Shown piece by piece: positions 1 through 13,783 of a DNA stretch of 64,000 nucleotides. Made by a program: the position numbers and the translations under genes. How positions within the stretch are numbered: the first letter of the stretch is position 1; every line of letters begins with the position of its first letter. Under the pieces are notes generated by a model that saw nothing but the letters and a program-made list of their open reading frames with translations, did no database searches and had not been told where the DNA came from. Source of the stretch: Heracleum sosnowskyi (taxonomy: Eukaryota; Streptophyta; Magnoliopsida; Apiales; Apiaceae); assembly GCA_030848705.1 (NCBI GenBank), contig CM061243.1, positions 2,328,001 through 2,392,000 of the forward strand, given 5' to 3'.

Positions 1-72
1 GAAATCAAAGATGATGGAAGTACTTCAACTGCAAACAACATTGAAGACACAGATCTTCTGAAGTTACTCTAA
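1..72 (+). CDS. possible 3' end of a gene cut by the window edge
   Basis: Frame 1 is open from the first base to a TAA at 70-72. It encodes 23 residues with a serine/threonine/aspartate-rich, acidic composition ending in DTDLLKLL. That composition and the clean stop look like the C-terminus of a real protein transcribed towards tRNase Z, but 23 codons cannot identify a family and could occur by chance. If real, it is convergent with the tRNase Z gene. Confidence 0.3.
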   Translation, partial: EIKDDGSTSTANNIEDTDLLKLL

Positions 73-999
73 TAGTCTCATGCAAGTAAATTTTGTTGTT
101 ATTTGTGTGCGGAATTGTAAATCACTACTGAAACCAGTCTGCAAACAATGCTGCACAGAGTAACTGTCAGCATTACCCGGAAAATAGCAAGTTGCATGTT
201 AGATATGAAGTACAGATTCCAGACGCAAATTTTACCTCAATCTTTTTGGTGAAAAATAATACATCTTTCTGTTGAACACTTTTGTGATATATTTAGGCAT
301 CTCTTTGTCGATCTTCGTCGGAGGTTTGTGTAATACCAATTTCGATCTTCTACAGAAGTCTAGCCTAATGGCAACAACTAAATCTTTTAATCTACGAAGT
401 CATGACTATTTTTGCAAGTTTGTCTAGCTTAGTTTAACATGACTGTTTTAACTTACAAGGATCTCAATGAATATTGCCAAGCATATTAAGCCTAAAGCAT
501 GATCAGAACTACGATGCCTCAACTTCACCGTCATAGAGACAAGCATCATCGTTCAGTGTCCATAAGTCGAATTTCTCATTCCATGATTGTCCTGCGAGCG
601 CAGAGGTAATGACCGCAACAGAACCTTTGAATTCCGTGATGCAAGAATCAGACAACCAGGCATCAGCACGAGGTAATGGATATTATGGAAGATGACATTT
701 TGCTTGTTTATTTAGTAACATTTTGAACTAACTCTTCTATACCAATAAAGCTGCAGTTGTATATTATTCGTGACAAATGTTTTTCTAATCTTGTACAGTA
801 TAACGAGATGTAACTGATCAAAAAAAATAAAATTCATGAAAATTTACTGTTCTGTAATTTTTTATATTATTTTTACTCTTTTGTAGATGCAGAATAAATT
901 GTAATTAAAGTAATTGCATGTATGAGAAATCATGTACTTGGTGTTTCTCTGTGGTATCATTCAATCAAATGAATACTGAAAGCTGTCTGTACAAATAAA
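73..999. other. convergent 3' flank, no gene seen
   Basis: AT-rich non-coding sequence between the possible gene end on the left and the tRNase Z stop codon on the right. It probably holds the 3' UTRs of both. No ORF, RNA gene or repeat could be supported. Confidence 0.5.
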
Positions 1000-3900
1000 T
1001 TAATCTGCAGTAGCTGTTACAGCATTTGAATCATCATCAACTTCATCAACGACCATCTCATTTTTGAACAGAAGTTTAAGATAGGGGAGTATTTTGGGAA
1101 GAACTGGCAGATCCGCCAAGTTAACGCTCATCATATCAAAAGCAATGCATGTTTTATGCATGTGATTTTCATTGACAACTGGAATTTTTGGATATCTTTG
1201 GCTGAAATGGGTGAGAATTATGCGGTATGCTCCAGCAGAGTTCCCGGCTTCAATAGCTTCACTAGTGGTGCTGTGATTCCTTGCTATAGCCTCCTCTACC
1301 ATTCCATCCTCAAATGTCGCCTGCACATATATTGATCATAACATAATTAATGAAAACTTGAGTATTCCAAAACAGATATCAATAAGATTCCAGAACTGTG
1401 GAAAGGATGTTGATCTGAGTCATTTCATTCTAGAAGACATATTAAAATGAATGTTTTGTCCAAACATTGTTCACCGGGTCTCCTTTCCGCTGGATAATTG
1501 CATATAAATGTAGAATATGTAACATAGAAGATACAGAATAATTGACAAGTTACCTCATGTATAAGAACTGTTGCTCCAAGAGATGCTTTGATGAGTTCTG
1601 GACAAGGTCTAGTGTCCCCTGAGTACACAATTTTCCATCCTGGTACACTTTTTCCAGCATCATTGAGTCGATCTGCTGCTCTTAAAGCAATCCCAAATGC
1701 TTGGAAACAATGAATGACGGGAAAACTTATCAGAACCTCCAAGCCTGCTTCTCCAAGTACTCTCTTCAACTTTTTCAGTAGTGGGAGAGCCACTTTATCG
1801 TCAGGAGGACTTCCCGGTCTCTTCCAATAACTTTGCATACGACTTCCTTTAGCAAATAATGTAGCATCAGCCGGCTGACTTTCAATATCAGAAAGTTTTT
1901 CCGGACTGGGATGTTTATTGCTTAGTTCTAAAGCTTGTAAGGAAGCTTCTGTTGTATGCCCGCAATCGAGAAACTGCATATCCAGATCCTCGAGTCTTCC
2001 ATATGCATTAAGAAACCTACTAAGTAGCCTAGGACCTATAACAATTATAGGTTCATGTGGAATCCCTTTTAATAAATCACGTCTCAGAGCAAGTATTCTT
2101 GCTAAACCAGTATGGTGATCAGCATGTATATGAGATATCCAAATGAACCTTAAACTTCTCACAGCATCATCCGCACCCTTAACACCAAATCTGTAATCAA
2201 TATTTACGTAAACATTTTCATACTAATAAGAAAATCAACATGCTAAATCAAAAACCAAAGTTTAGATAACAGGTGAATTTACCTTCTCTTAAGTTGTCCC
2301 AGTGTTCCTTCTCCACAATCAAGAAGCAAACTTCCTTTCGAGAAAAGATTAACATACACAGAACTGACATTCCGATACTTCGAAGGCTGGGACGAACCAG
2401 TTCCTAGCAGAACAATCTCCATATCTTCCCTTGTCACGCCTTCCAAACAACTAGGAATTGCATCTTCCACCAACCATGGTTCTTCTATCATAAGTTTATT
2501 GTCTTGAATAGATACCATCTCTCCCCTTGTTTCTTTTTCTCCAGACCAAAACTGGGCAACTTGTTGAGCAGCCTCTGCAGTTTCTGGAATCTCTGAAAGT
2601 AGCCCAGAGATTATTTCTGAAGGAGAAACGGTAGTTGGAATCCCAGAACGATCCAATCCAAGTTGTGAGTAAGGACGCAGAATGAACTGATTCATGCATA
2701 ACAAGCAATATTTACTTCACATTCGTTAATCAATTTGAATTAAATGCACAGAAGGAATTCCAGATGTCTAAAGGCTGATTAAGAAATTACACCTCAATAC
2801 TAAGAAACTCTCTCCTTTATATTAGGAGTTACCAATATAATTATATAACTACGCATGAAGTTCTTTAAACATTTAAATACATAAGAAAAACACGTCAAGA
2901 TATTGATTAGCGCCAATATATATAATATGTTTCTCAAGTCAACATTTTATTGTAAAAATAAAATTTAATAAAAAGAAACATAATCTAGAAACTAACTCAG
3001 AATCATGTGATTAGAAATAGGACTGAACATTTACTTGAAAGATTCCATTAAATAAACAAGATTTAATATCATAACTCATCTAGACATTTCAGTAGAATAC
3101 AGATAATCAAAATCATAACCGATGTTACAATTTGAGTCAAATTAATTGTGCACAAATTATATTTTTAATAAAAATAATATATAAGACTGACACACAGATC
3201 ACCCATAAAGAACAGGTTCGTTGTTTGGCAAACTAAGGGAATCTCAAAAGTGTGACTGCTCAAATATATCTTGGACTCGACAAGGAAAAAAGATAATTCT
3301 CATAGCCATTATAGCTCTCAGGTAGATAGAAGGTCACTTCCAATAGAAATTAATAAGTTACTACCATACCTTCATAAGATTTTCAGCTGAAATGCTCTCA
3401 CAAATCTTCGGGATGCAACTCTGTAACATTAGAGGAACCCACAAAAAATAAAAAGGTCAATTAAACCCCATCAATAGCAGTGTATAAATCAATCACAATC
3501 CAGTAGGATGATGTAACAAACCTCACATGAAGCTTTTGAGTCCAAAGTAGTGCCCATCAAATCTTGGATAGACCAATAACCTGGAGCTGGAAAGAGTTGA
3601 GGACATAAGTAGTTCAATCTTGCAGCAATTCTGGCACTAGCTCCTAATATTGGGATTTCAATGTTTTTCCTGCAAATATTAGTAAACGCTTTTTCTCAAA
3701 TCCAGAAAAAGGAGCAACAAGAATCATAACACTTCTTCAAAATCTGTTTACTGTATCAAAAAACTCACATTTGATGTCCTGCCATAATATGTTGGGCATC
3801 ACCAAATCGTGACATCCACGTCTGATAATCACTAGTTTGTGCAACCAATGCAGGACTCAAATGTATAACACAATTCACAAATCTAGAGTTCTCTTCTTTG

Positions 3901-6900
3901 TTTGATGAATCAGCATAATATTTGTTAAGGGATTGTATAGAAAACAATTGATGCATGTGCATAGGTGTTGGGCAATCAACAAGGAGCACAATGGGTCCAG
4001 GAATGGAGGGGCCTAACACATCACTGGGGTGAACCTTAAAAAATTCCAAGTAAAATCACATGTGAGAACCAAGCACAACAGACACACAATACTATACACA
4101 AACTCATTAAAGTCATATTTACCATTCTATCTTGATTATCTGACTTCACTGAGTTTCCAAGTTGTAATTCACGATATTTTGGTCCAGGTCTTAATCCAAG
4201 AGCTGCAGCCTTTTTCGGGTCGAACTTTCCCTTAATTTCAGGTAACTCACAAACATATATAACAGAAACATCTCCAGGCTTTAATGCTACATCAGGCTTA
4301 TGGTCTTGACTTGATTCAGAAGCAGGAACTGGATGCAAGAGAATAGCAGTTATTTTCACAACTTCATCATCGATGAGAACAATGGGATCCACCATCTTCC
4401 TCGCATCATGATTAGCAGCTCCATTCATTCGGGGTACATCCCCAAAGCTATGTGTGTGAACCATGGCAGCATTAGGAACGAAAGACTTCATTGCATCCAC
4501 CAAATACTTAATATCTGAGGGACCCCATGCATTGACCTAGAAAAGGTAGTTACAAAGTTAGTAGTCAAATTAATTGCATCTTTTACTATGATAATGTTTT
4601 TAACATAATCAAATGTCCAAGGAAATTAAAAGATAGTTAACTAAAATTAATGTATCACTCACAGACAATCCTTCGTCTCCAATGCCAGCTAGGGTAAGCA
4701 AAAGACCTGCATATAACCAAAAAGGTCAAACACAATACCTCAAACTCAAACACTTAATCACCAGTTAATTTTAGTACAAAAGACCAAGTAAACAGACTGT
4801 TTACTCTATAACTCTAATTAAGTAAGAGGGTCTATTTAAGGTTGGAGGCTACCTTAAAAAACATACAGTCTAAAGATCAAGAACAAACCTGGAAGTCCAC
4901 CGGCAGTTTCTGAGCAAACCCGTGAGAGGAATATGTGATCAATCTAGAAACATATATACATTGCCGATATCAATGTGAGTATCTATAGCAGTGAAAATAT
5001 AAAAGAGACTTATATTTATGGTACAGTACATACCTTCGACAACTTGATCCTATGTTCTGTACAAAAGCGTTGCAATCCCTGGGGAAAAAAAAAAATGTTG
5101 CTCATTAATATTTCTACACGTTACTAGAACACAAAGTAATAGGTAGAAGCATGATAGATAGCAGTTTTACAAGCAAGCACAAATAATAAAAGCAAATAAG
5201 GATAGCACAAACGATACAAAGTATCTCAAGTCTCAACCCTATAATAATGCTAAATATTCCTTTGTAAATTTTTTCGAACTTTATATGATAAGGTTTTTTA
5301 TCCCTAATTAAAATGATAATTACTAAAATAATTAGCAAGATAATATATTGATCCTAGAACACTCTAAATATTGGAATTCCAAAGTCTGTAATACAGTTCG
5401 ATCAAAGATTCTTTGAGGCCTTTTGAAGTGTCATCCTGCATCGCATATCCTAAACTTGCAAAAACAGAAAAATTTACTAAGTGTCGAGAATTATTAATTT
5501 AATTCTGTGATAGCATGTGCAATGTGATCTATTTGTTGATCGCCCTATACATTTAATGGTATAAAATAACGGAATACACGTTTACCTCCATTTAAGTCTA
5601 TGCTTTTCAAAAAACTTAACATAAAAAAAAATGTAACTACAAATATAAATATATTTTTGGTATCTATCTTAAATGATAGATAAATATATTTTTTGCACAA
5701 AACTTGGCTCAAAATGCACAAATAAAGTAAGCTGACCTCTCCAGCATTAAAAATAAATCTTTGTTTGTCAAAGAAAAGCAAGACCGAAGGTGAAGTGTCT
5801 TGGGTGTCCATGCCAGTCCCCAGAATCTGCAATATACAGAAGTTTATCCAGTAATATCTATTATAAGATTACAAGATTAGACCATTTCTAGAATTTGGTA
5901 TTTATACACGCTGCTGGAAACACGCAGACCCTTAATTTCAAAAAATTCAAAAGAACAAGCACGTACAGTGAGTAGCCAATTCTCACAGATTCATAACTGT
6001 TCTAAGTTAAACACTCGCCACTTATCAAGAATTCCAGTTAAAAGGTATCACCAGACTAACACTGTCAAGTGAGAACTTCTAATTGGCTTTTAAGTAACAT
6101 CTACTTTAACATCACAATCTCACCAATATTACACAATCGCAAGAAAATCCTATAAATAATCAGTAATTCACTTCAACATAACAAACAATAGAAAACACTA
6201 CTACAAAGATAAAATTATAATTGTCCAATCCGAATCCAAAATTTATACACTTTGCTCAAAAAGTGCAGAAACTACTATATAAAATTACTATAGGAAAGTA
6301 TGAAACAGTCAGCAAATCACAAATCACCAATTACAAGGTCCCAACCAACTAACAGTAACAGTAACAGTAACAGTAACAAGCCAGAGGTTACAATCCTCTC
6401 CAACAAACAGCTAATCCAATACGACCACTTCCTCATATCGTCAATTCACCATCACCACAAACCCGAGGATTCTTACACAATAATCACTCAATCACATTGA
6501 CATCAAAAACAAAACTAAATCTACACTACTACCTAAAACTACTACATTATCGATAAAAAAAATCGAAAAACACCCCAAGCAAACTTTCATATCACAATAT
6601 CTAATTACCAACTAATCCTAACTAACCAACCAAAAATTTCGACTTTCGCCACAAACCCATCTCAACAAACCAAAAACAAACAAAACCCACTCACATTACA
6701 CCATAAAAACATACAAACATAATCTTACAAAATAATCTTTACCTGAACATAACAAATGGTATTAATAGGATTAAGTTTTCGAACTTTCAACTGCAAATTC
6801 TTACGCTCATTCTTGTCTTTACCAGCAGCCCTTTTCTTATTATACACAAAAGAATCATTCTCCTCCATTAAAGACCCTTCTTTTAAATTCTTTTCACTTA

Positions 6901-7108
6901 AAGAACTGTTCTTTCTACTAAAGGGTTTAGTAAAAGGCCTTTGTTTCTTGAAAGAAGAGGATAAAATGGAAAAGGGTTTAAGAGATTGAAGGGTTTTAGA
7001 GGGGGGTTTGAATAAAAGATAGAGAGAAGAGGGGAATCTAAGAGGAGAGTAAAGAAGAGAGGGATTAGGGTTTGAAAATAAGAGACGGAGGTTTGGGATT
7101 TGGGGCAT
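1000..7108 (-). CDS. long-form tRNase Z (ELAC2/TRZ3-TRZ4 type), 12 exons, 946 aa
   Basis: Endonuclease that removes the 3' trailer from pre-tRNAs. Exons on the minus strand, in order: 7108-6743, 5826-5737, 5078-5034, 4943-4889, 4706-4663, 4536-4123, 4034-3769, 3669-3522, 3420-3370, 2686-2283, 2190-1554, 1320-1000. All introns are GT-AG and all junctions keep frame (2841 nt). The N-terminal half is the inactive long-form domain (exons 1-9). The C-terminal half holds the catalytic metallo-beta-lactamase fold: a PSKYRN loop (PxKxRN type) and LLDCGEGT in exon 10, the zinc motif SHIHADHHTG (HxHxDH) and YSGDTRPC in exon 11, and the NHST loop and ILTHFSQRYPKIP in exon 12. All catalytic motifs look intact. 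The first ~60 residues are Ser/Leu/Phe-rich, basic and lack acidic residues, which suggests an organelle transit peptide. An in-frame Met at residue 81 could give a shorter form. Plants have long forms for nucleus/mitochondria (TRZ3, TRZ4 in Arabidopsis); I cannot tell which paralogue this is. Confidence 0.95.
6352..6379. repeat. (AACAGT)n microsatellite in tRNase Z intron 1
   Basis: About four and a half copies of AACAGT within the first intron. Confidence 0.85.
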
Positions 7109-8653
7109 TTTGTGTGTTTACTTTTGGTCTTTTAAAGTGAAGGGTTTAAGCTTAAAAAACTAGGTGGGTTCAACTTGGCTTGACCCGGTGGATCTGCTAA
7201 TGGGTCGGGTTTGGTCCTAATTTGTTGTTGAGTAAATTTTGATTTTTTTTAATAGGTAACCTTATTATATGCCTCTTAATTATGTTACCGAATAAGAGCA
7301 AAATTTATAACTGAATTAAGAATCGAAATAATTTCAGTTATTTATTGAACTGAATTAATTATTTCGGTTAAAACCGATTACCGAATTAAAAAACCGAATT
7401 AGGAAAAAAAGTTCCAATTAAAATCGATTGTTAACAGAAACATCAAACGTGTAGGATCTTTTAATATAAATAAGTAGTTTCAATATGAGATAAAATACAT
7501 ACATAAAATTTTGAAAATAAAGTGAGTTTCAGTCTCCCAAAGATTTGATAACAAACTATAACAGACAAAACACTAACAACAACTCAGCAAAAAGACTCAA
7601 GACCCGCAATCAGCGGTCTCTAGTCAAGTAAACAAAAACGCAACACACAGAAATAAACAAAATAAAAATAATATAGAACCAAAATTATAGTATAAATGAC
7701 ATATCATATATAATATAATAAATATTATTTATGATATTTTATATTTTCGATTAATTCGATAATTTCGGTAATTCGGTAAAAAAATCGAAATAACCGAAAT
7801 ACCGGATAACACATATTTTTAAAACCGAATTAGAACCGAATTATTTTGGTTCGGTAACCGAACCGAATTATTTCGGTTATTTCGGTATTCAGTTAACCGA
7901 ACCGAATGCTCAACCCTATCTCTTTATAATAAATTTCGGGATTGAGAGCGAGAATCGAATTTAGAATTTGGAACAATAAAAGATAAGTCTATATTTATTT
8001 GAACTATCTTATCTCTCTATGATTTTTGTTAATATCAAGATATCAAGAGTTTTCTTTTTCATTTTTTTTTTAAAATCTTAAATATTTCAAAATGTCGATT
8101 GGGATTCGGACTCGAAAAACAATCTTGGTAAACAATATAAATTTTTGAAAAATATGACTTTTTAAATTTATTTAGTAAAATAAGTTTTTAACTTTTCATT
8201 TGCAAAAAATATGATTTTTTTAAAAAAATATTTCGCAAAGTTACGATTTTGCAACTAAATTTAACCTCAAATGCAACTTAAAATAATTTTTTTGAGTTAA
8301 ACATAAAAATATGATGCATTTGATTAATTTTGATTGCAAATCATATTTTATAAATATTTTCAGAATATAGTAAATTTTCAAAAGACTTCAAAAAACAATA
8401 TTTTAGTAATTTATCTACGTAAATTTATATAATTAATTTGAATGAAAAAACAGAATAAATTCCAAGAGAATCTAGGCAAAAATGAAACAATGTGGAAAAA
8501 TATCTAACAGAAGTGAATCTGTGTATCTATCTTTCAAGCCAGACAGGAGTGCATTTGTACATTTATGTGTTGGCTCGCACATCAAGAGGCTGGAAGATAT
8601 AATACAAACTTACTTATTTACTGAAATTAATAACTATTTCTCAATCAATTGAA
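7109..8653. promoter_or_regulatory. divergent intergenic region between tRNase Z and PEX2
   Basis: 1.5 kb separates the two start codons, so both promoters must lie here. The part next to each gene is ordinary unique sequence. The centre (about 7300-7915) is repeat-derived. No individual promoter element could be assigned with confidence. Confidence 0.6.
7290..7915. repeat. AT-rich dispersed repeat with many ACCGAA/TTCGGT motifs (MITE-like)
   Basis: Dense copies of ACCGAA and its complement TTCGGT occur at both ends, about 7340-7400 and 7745-7910. The right end reads AACCGAACCGAATGCTCAAC, with CCCT following. Read in reverse it begins AGGGTTGAGCATTCGG, a form that recurs at the ends of short plant non-autonomous DNA transposons. 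Clear target duplications and the exact left end were not found. Confidence 0.45.
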
Positions 8654-11600
8654 ATGGTTAGAGAACCCCTAGCTTCTTCTTCATCTTCCGGCACCATCTC
8701 CGCCGCATCTCCGCCGCCGGCAGAAGATCAATGGGCTAAAACTTATCAAAGATTACACCCTTTTTGGAAAGATTCAACCCCATCTCACCAGGTTCTTGAA
8801 ATTTTATAAAGTTTTGATTTTTATATTCAAGATTTGATTTTTATGTTAAAGATTCAATCTTTTTTGTGATTCTTGGGTTTAATTGTTGACAAGTGTTTTG
8901 GAGATGTTGGTTTTATTAATTATTGCTAAACCCTGGTGGGAAATTATAAGGTGTTTGGAATTATTATTATTAAGGAAGTTGTTTAGTCATATGTGGTAAA
9001 GCTCGAAGCTTTGAATTTGATAGTGTTAATAAGCGGTTGGTATTGTATGTATTTGATAGTGATGTTGAAATGAATTTGAATTCGTGTTTGTGTCGTATAT
9101 AAATATGATTCCCCGACTTGACTAATTGTTGATTTTGGGATTTTTTACAGTCAACCATCCCTATTACGATATCTAGAGTCAATCAGGTAGATGCGGGGCG
9201 GCTGGACATTGAAATGTCAGCTATGTTGAAAGAACAATTGCTTAAAGTTTTCTCTTTAATGAAGGTACATAAGTTTGAATTTAGTTAAGCCAACATTATT
9301 ACTGGCTTAGAGGATATGTTTTCTTGGTAGGAATTTGATTGTTTCCCCTTATTTGTTTTTGGGATTAGCCAGGAATGCTGTTCCATTACGAACCGGAACT
9401 TGATGCTTTCCTCGAATTCCTCATTTGGAGATTTTCGATATGGGTTGATAAGCCTACTCCTGGAAATGCTCTCATGAATTTAAGATATAGAGATGAACGC
9501 GCCCTGGAAACAAGAGGAAAATGTAAGAAATTTTTGCTTGCCCATATTCTGATATGCTGCTGATAACTATTAAATATGAGAGGATATTCAATGTCCATAA
9601 TCTGGTTATCAAAATGGTTTTTCTTATGTCCTTTTAATGTTAATGCATTTTCTAAGCTGTGTATCATCGTTGTTTGCATCTCTTACTTTAGTTAGAACGG
9701 GTTTGGAAGGACCTGGACTTACCTTTGCTCAAAAGCTATGGTACTGTTTTGCTACCGTTGGTGGTCAATATATATGGGCTCGTCTTCAATCGTTTTCTGC
9801 TTTTCGTAGATGGGGTGATTCTGAACAGGTATTTTCATATTTTCATTCAACCACAATTTGTGCAGTCTCCGTCTTACATATGCACAATTTATGTAGTCTC
9901 CTTCTTACATATGCACAAATGTGCAAGCTATGATCAACATCAAGAAGGATAATAGTTCTTTTTATTTATTTTTCTATTTTCCAGAGGTCTCTGGCACGTC
10001 GAGCATGGTTTTTAATACAGCGTTTAGAAGGATTTTACAAAGCTGCATCTTTTAGCAACCTACTTATATTTCTCTACACTGGAAGGTATGCTAATTAGCA
10101 CCAGGTGCATCAATTTTTATTTATTTATATGCAAGAAAACCACATGTGTTATGCGTAAATGTACACACATATAATAATATATAAAGAGCTTTGTGTGTGA
10201 TTGTGTTCTTAACATTATACGTAATAATAGATGACTGGAAGTATAATCTTCAACTTGAAGATCATCATATATTCATAGAGGAACATTTATGATTTAACTG
10301 TATTAATATCATCCCTTATATATGTTAAAATGATTTAACTATATGTTATGCTAAATATTGATAGTGTGTGTCTGTGTTTTGCATGATTAATACTTTGCTT
10401 TATCTGTAAAACCCAATCACAATAATATGGCAGCTAAGTGGATGTGTCAATTTTGTCATGTAAATTTGCTTGGGTATAGTTCAGTTTGCCGACTAGTCGA
10501 CTATTGAAGGCTTAATTAACCCCTAGCATCCTTTAATGATATGTGAATATGTGAGCGACATGCTTAGATGTATTATGGATAAGATGGATATTTTGTTGGG
10601 TGATATATTGATGTATGACATGGTTCTGATGCAGTAGGCCCCATAATCTTTGGCATGTTTGTGAACTTGTTGTGCTTAGCCGTAGTCCACTCTCTCATTC
10701 GCTCCTTGTCATTTTATGCAGGTATAGAAATCTTATTGAGAGAGCACTCCAAGCAAGACTTGTCTATGGAAGCCCTCACATGAACCGAGCTGTTAGTTTT
10801 GAGTACATGAATCGTCAGTTGGTGTGGAATGAATTCTCAGTAGGTTCTATTCCTTAATTTTTTTAGGTGTATGTAGCTCTTCTTAACATCAAAAGAGGAG
10901 CTTGGTCCACTCATTATATATTGACTAATTTAGTGCTCCACAAAAGCATTATGGATGAGCTTGATAACTTAGTGTCGTGTTGTGCATTTCACTTCGTTAT
11001 TAATAAAACTATTTACTATTGTTGATTTGCAGGAAATGTTGTTATTGCTTCTTCCCCTTCTCAATTCTTCATCTGTTAAGAATTTTCTTCTGCCATTCGG
11101 CAAGGACAAATCTTCAACTTCTGCAGAGGATGAAACTTTATGCCCTATTTGTCAGACTAATCCAACCTTACCTTTCTTGGCACTTCCATGTGAGCATAGG
11201 TATATGACTATCTTGACTTCGATAACATTATGTTGGCTTTTCCCCTTGAGATCAAAGGCCCAAATTGATGAATTTAGTATTTAAGTATTCCAACAATATC
11301 AGCCTGGTTTCCCTTGACAGGCTTTGCAAAGAATCTGATTGGTTTCTTTGAAAAGACATATCTAGGTTTTTGGTTTACTTTTATTACTTAGAATGATGTC
11401 ACATGGCACAGATTATATATACTGCATCCAGACCCAAGTAAAAGAATTTTGCTCATTTTAACGTTTTTAAGAACTCCAAACATATAAACTTGTACTTGTT
11501 GGAGTATGAAGGGTTATGAGATCTAGGATGAGTATATAGTCCCGCTCGCTGTTTATAGTCTCTGCTATCAACCTCATTTCGACTAGATGAGTCTCATATC

Positions 11601-11809
11601 ATGCACTTGAGCTATCTGTTTGTAATTGCAAAAGCTTATTCTGTTATATGCATATCTGACATGTAGTCTCTACTGTTAACAGATATTGTTACTACTGTCT
11701 TCGAACAAGGTGCTCTGCTACTCCGTCATTTCGATGCTCTAGATGCAATGAACCGGTTATTGCTATGCAACGGCATGGTGGCTTGACAAACAGTCCTAGT
11801 AAAAGTTAG
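8654..11809 (+). CDS. PEX2: peroxisome biogenesis protein 2 (RING peroxin), 8 exons, 351 aa
   Basis: Peroxisomal membrane E3 ubiquitin ligase subunit. With PEX10 and PEX12 it ubiquitinates the import receptor PEX5 so it can be recycled. Exons: 8654-8791, 9151-9264, 9369-9522, 9692-9828, 9985-10085, 10722-10839, 11033-11199, 11683-11809. All are GT-AG and in frame (1056 nt). The protein follows the plant PEX2 sequence closely: SRVNQ and EMSAMLKEQL in exon 2, FLEFLIWRFSIWVDKPTPGN in exon 3, VGGQYIWARLQSFSAFRRWGDSEQ in exon 4 (two segments), and YMNRQLVWNEFS in exon 6. The C-terminus carries a complete C3HC4 RING from about residue 291 (CPIC ... CEHRYCYYC ... CSRC). Length is close to Arabidopsis PEX2 (about 333 aa); the extra residues are an Ala/Ser/Pro-rich N-terminus. 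Start chosen as the first ATG of the open exon, 50-60 bp after the last upstream stop context. Confidence 0.95.
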
Positions 11810-13754
11810 TCAATATTTTGAAAGAGGATATGGGAAATTAAAAAAGTACAATGGCTAGTGTGCAATTCACAAAGATGTATAAGAAGTGTCTGAAAGTGGC
11901 ACTTCAATTGAATTGAGGAAAGCAGAGGCATTCCCCCTAAAATAAGTACATTCATTCTTTATAAGTTATTATCCAAGGTGGTTATTACATCATCTGTTTT
12001 TCTGTTCTTCTTTCTCTCCCTCTTTGTTTGATTTGCTGGTGGCGTTGATTACTAGCATTTATTCTTGTAGTTTTAACATATCAATGCGTCTAGGGGAAGC
12101 TTGCAGCTTCTGCAGTATTTGTATAAATATATAAATAGCAGTAATATATAAATATGCACTTCAATTTTGAATTATACTGGAGGCATTTTCTCTTATTACT
12201 AGTAGTGCAAGATTTTATCGTAGTGTATCAGTATTGCTTTCTTTGATAGGGTATCAGGTTATAGATAGCATCGGTAGAGTGGTTGAACTAGAATTCTTCT
12301 GGCATGGGGGCAACCAAGCTAGTTCAGTCAATATGTATGAGTTCGAGTGGGGAGATAGGCAAATCCGTCATATCCGTTTACAAAAATATACATTCGTTAC
12401 AATCATACGAACATAAATAAAATTTTAGCTAGGTGTAGTTTTTTAAACTAACTAATGCTAGTTGAAATTTTAAACAGACTGATGCTAGTTTGCAATCTTC
12501 TTATTCTATGGCGTACCCATTCAGAACTTGGAGGGGGAGGTTTTTTTCTGTTCAATATATACGTATAATAGATACATTTTTGAAAACTATGGAATTGAAA
12601 GCGTTAATATTTGTTATTTCATAAGGTGTTTTCTTCATTTCAAAATTATGTTACTTTTTTTTATAATAATTTTTGTTAATATGGTAAGGAAACACATTAA
12701 CTTTTTCTTCTACTAGGATTATGCAAAAAATATCTTAAAAATTTTGCTACCACTAATAATATTTTAATTTTCTCCCATCTCTTAATATATGAAACTTTGC
12801 ACTAAACTCATTTCATTACTTCATTATATAACAGATTACTCATGAGTCATGACAACAAACTTAATTGTTTAGTATGGTTAATAACTAAGACACAAAACTT
12901 ACATTAACCATTTAAATACATGTTATCATCTATATATTGTGACGGCTAATTTCATGCAAAATGGGTTGAATTTCTATCCACAAAATTTAAAATTATTTGG
13001 AAGAAAAAATTAGAAAGTCACTTGTGTATTTGTTATTTTGGTCTTCAAGAACGTGGAAAGAACAATTATTTAAATTATTAACACAAAGTTATTTGCTTGT
13101 AATTTGTCCAATCATAAAAAATTAGAAGGAACTCATACATCAAAGTGTTCGTACTCCATGTGTCATTGAAATAAACAAAAATGTTATTTTCAGAGCTAAG
13201 TGGTTCGTTACACTTCTATTATGTTTGGTTGTAATAAATAAAAAAATAAATAAAACTTAATTAAATTATTATAATAAATAACAAAAGATTTATTCTTTTT
13301 GTCATTGTGTTAACAAATCAAATTAGAATTACTTTAAGATAAAATGTTTTATTAGTCGTTATTATCCATTTATTATAATAACCTTTTTAACCACTTAATT
13401 TTTTCAAGTTTTTTCTCCTATTTCCTAATATATTATATTCTTTTAGTTTCATTGTAATTTTAGTTTATTTAGTTAATCAACGGTAATGTTTGTACCTGAT
13501 TTTTCATTATACTAACGACTACAAGTAATTAGACGTCTACTTTAGGAAACATTAACAGACATGTACGGGTATGGTAAAATATGAAGAAAACAATACATAT
13601 AATACGTATACATACATACGATATATGTAATCATATAAAACTAAGTCAAAGATTGTGTCTTGTTCTTTTCTTGCAAAATCTAGTAAACTTAACTAAATTA
13701 AACATACGAAATCTAGTAAACTTAACTTTTAGCTTTGCAAAATTTTATCAAAAC
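11810..13754. other. AT-rich intergenic stretch, no gene seen
   Basis: Contains the PEX2 3' UTR and then about 1.5 kb of AT-rich sequence without a supported ORF. The last few hundred bases before 13755 should include the 5' LTR of the adjacent gypsy remnant, since a primer-binding-like site follows, but I could not find a matching downstream LTR to define its limits. A short direct duplication (AAATCTAGTAAACTTAACT) sits at about 13675-13730. Confidence 0.5.
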
Positions 13755-13783
13755 AGTTTGGCGTCGCCTGGCTAAGAGTTTAC

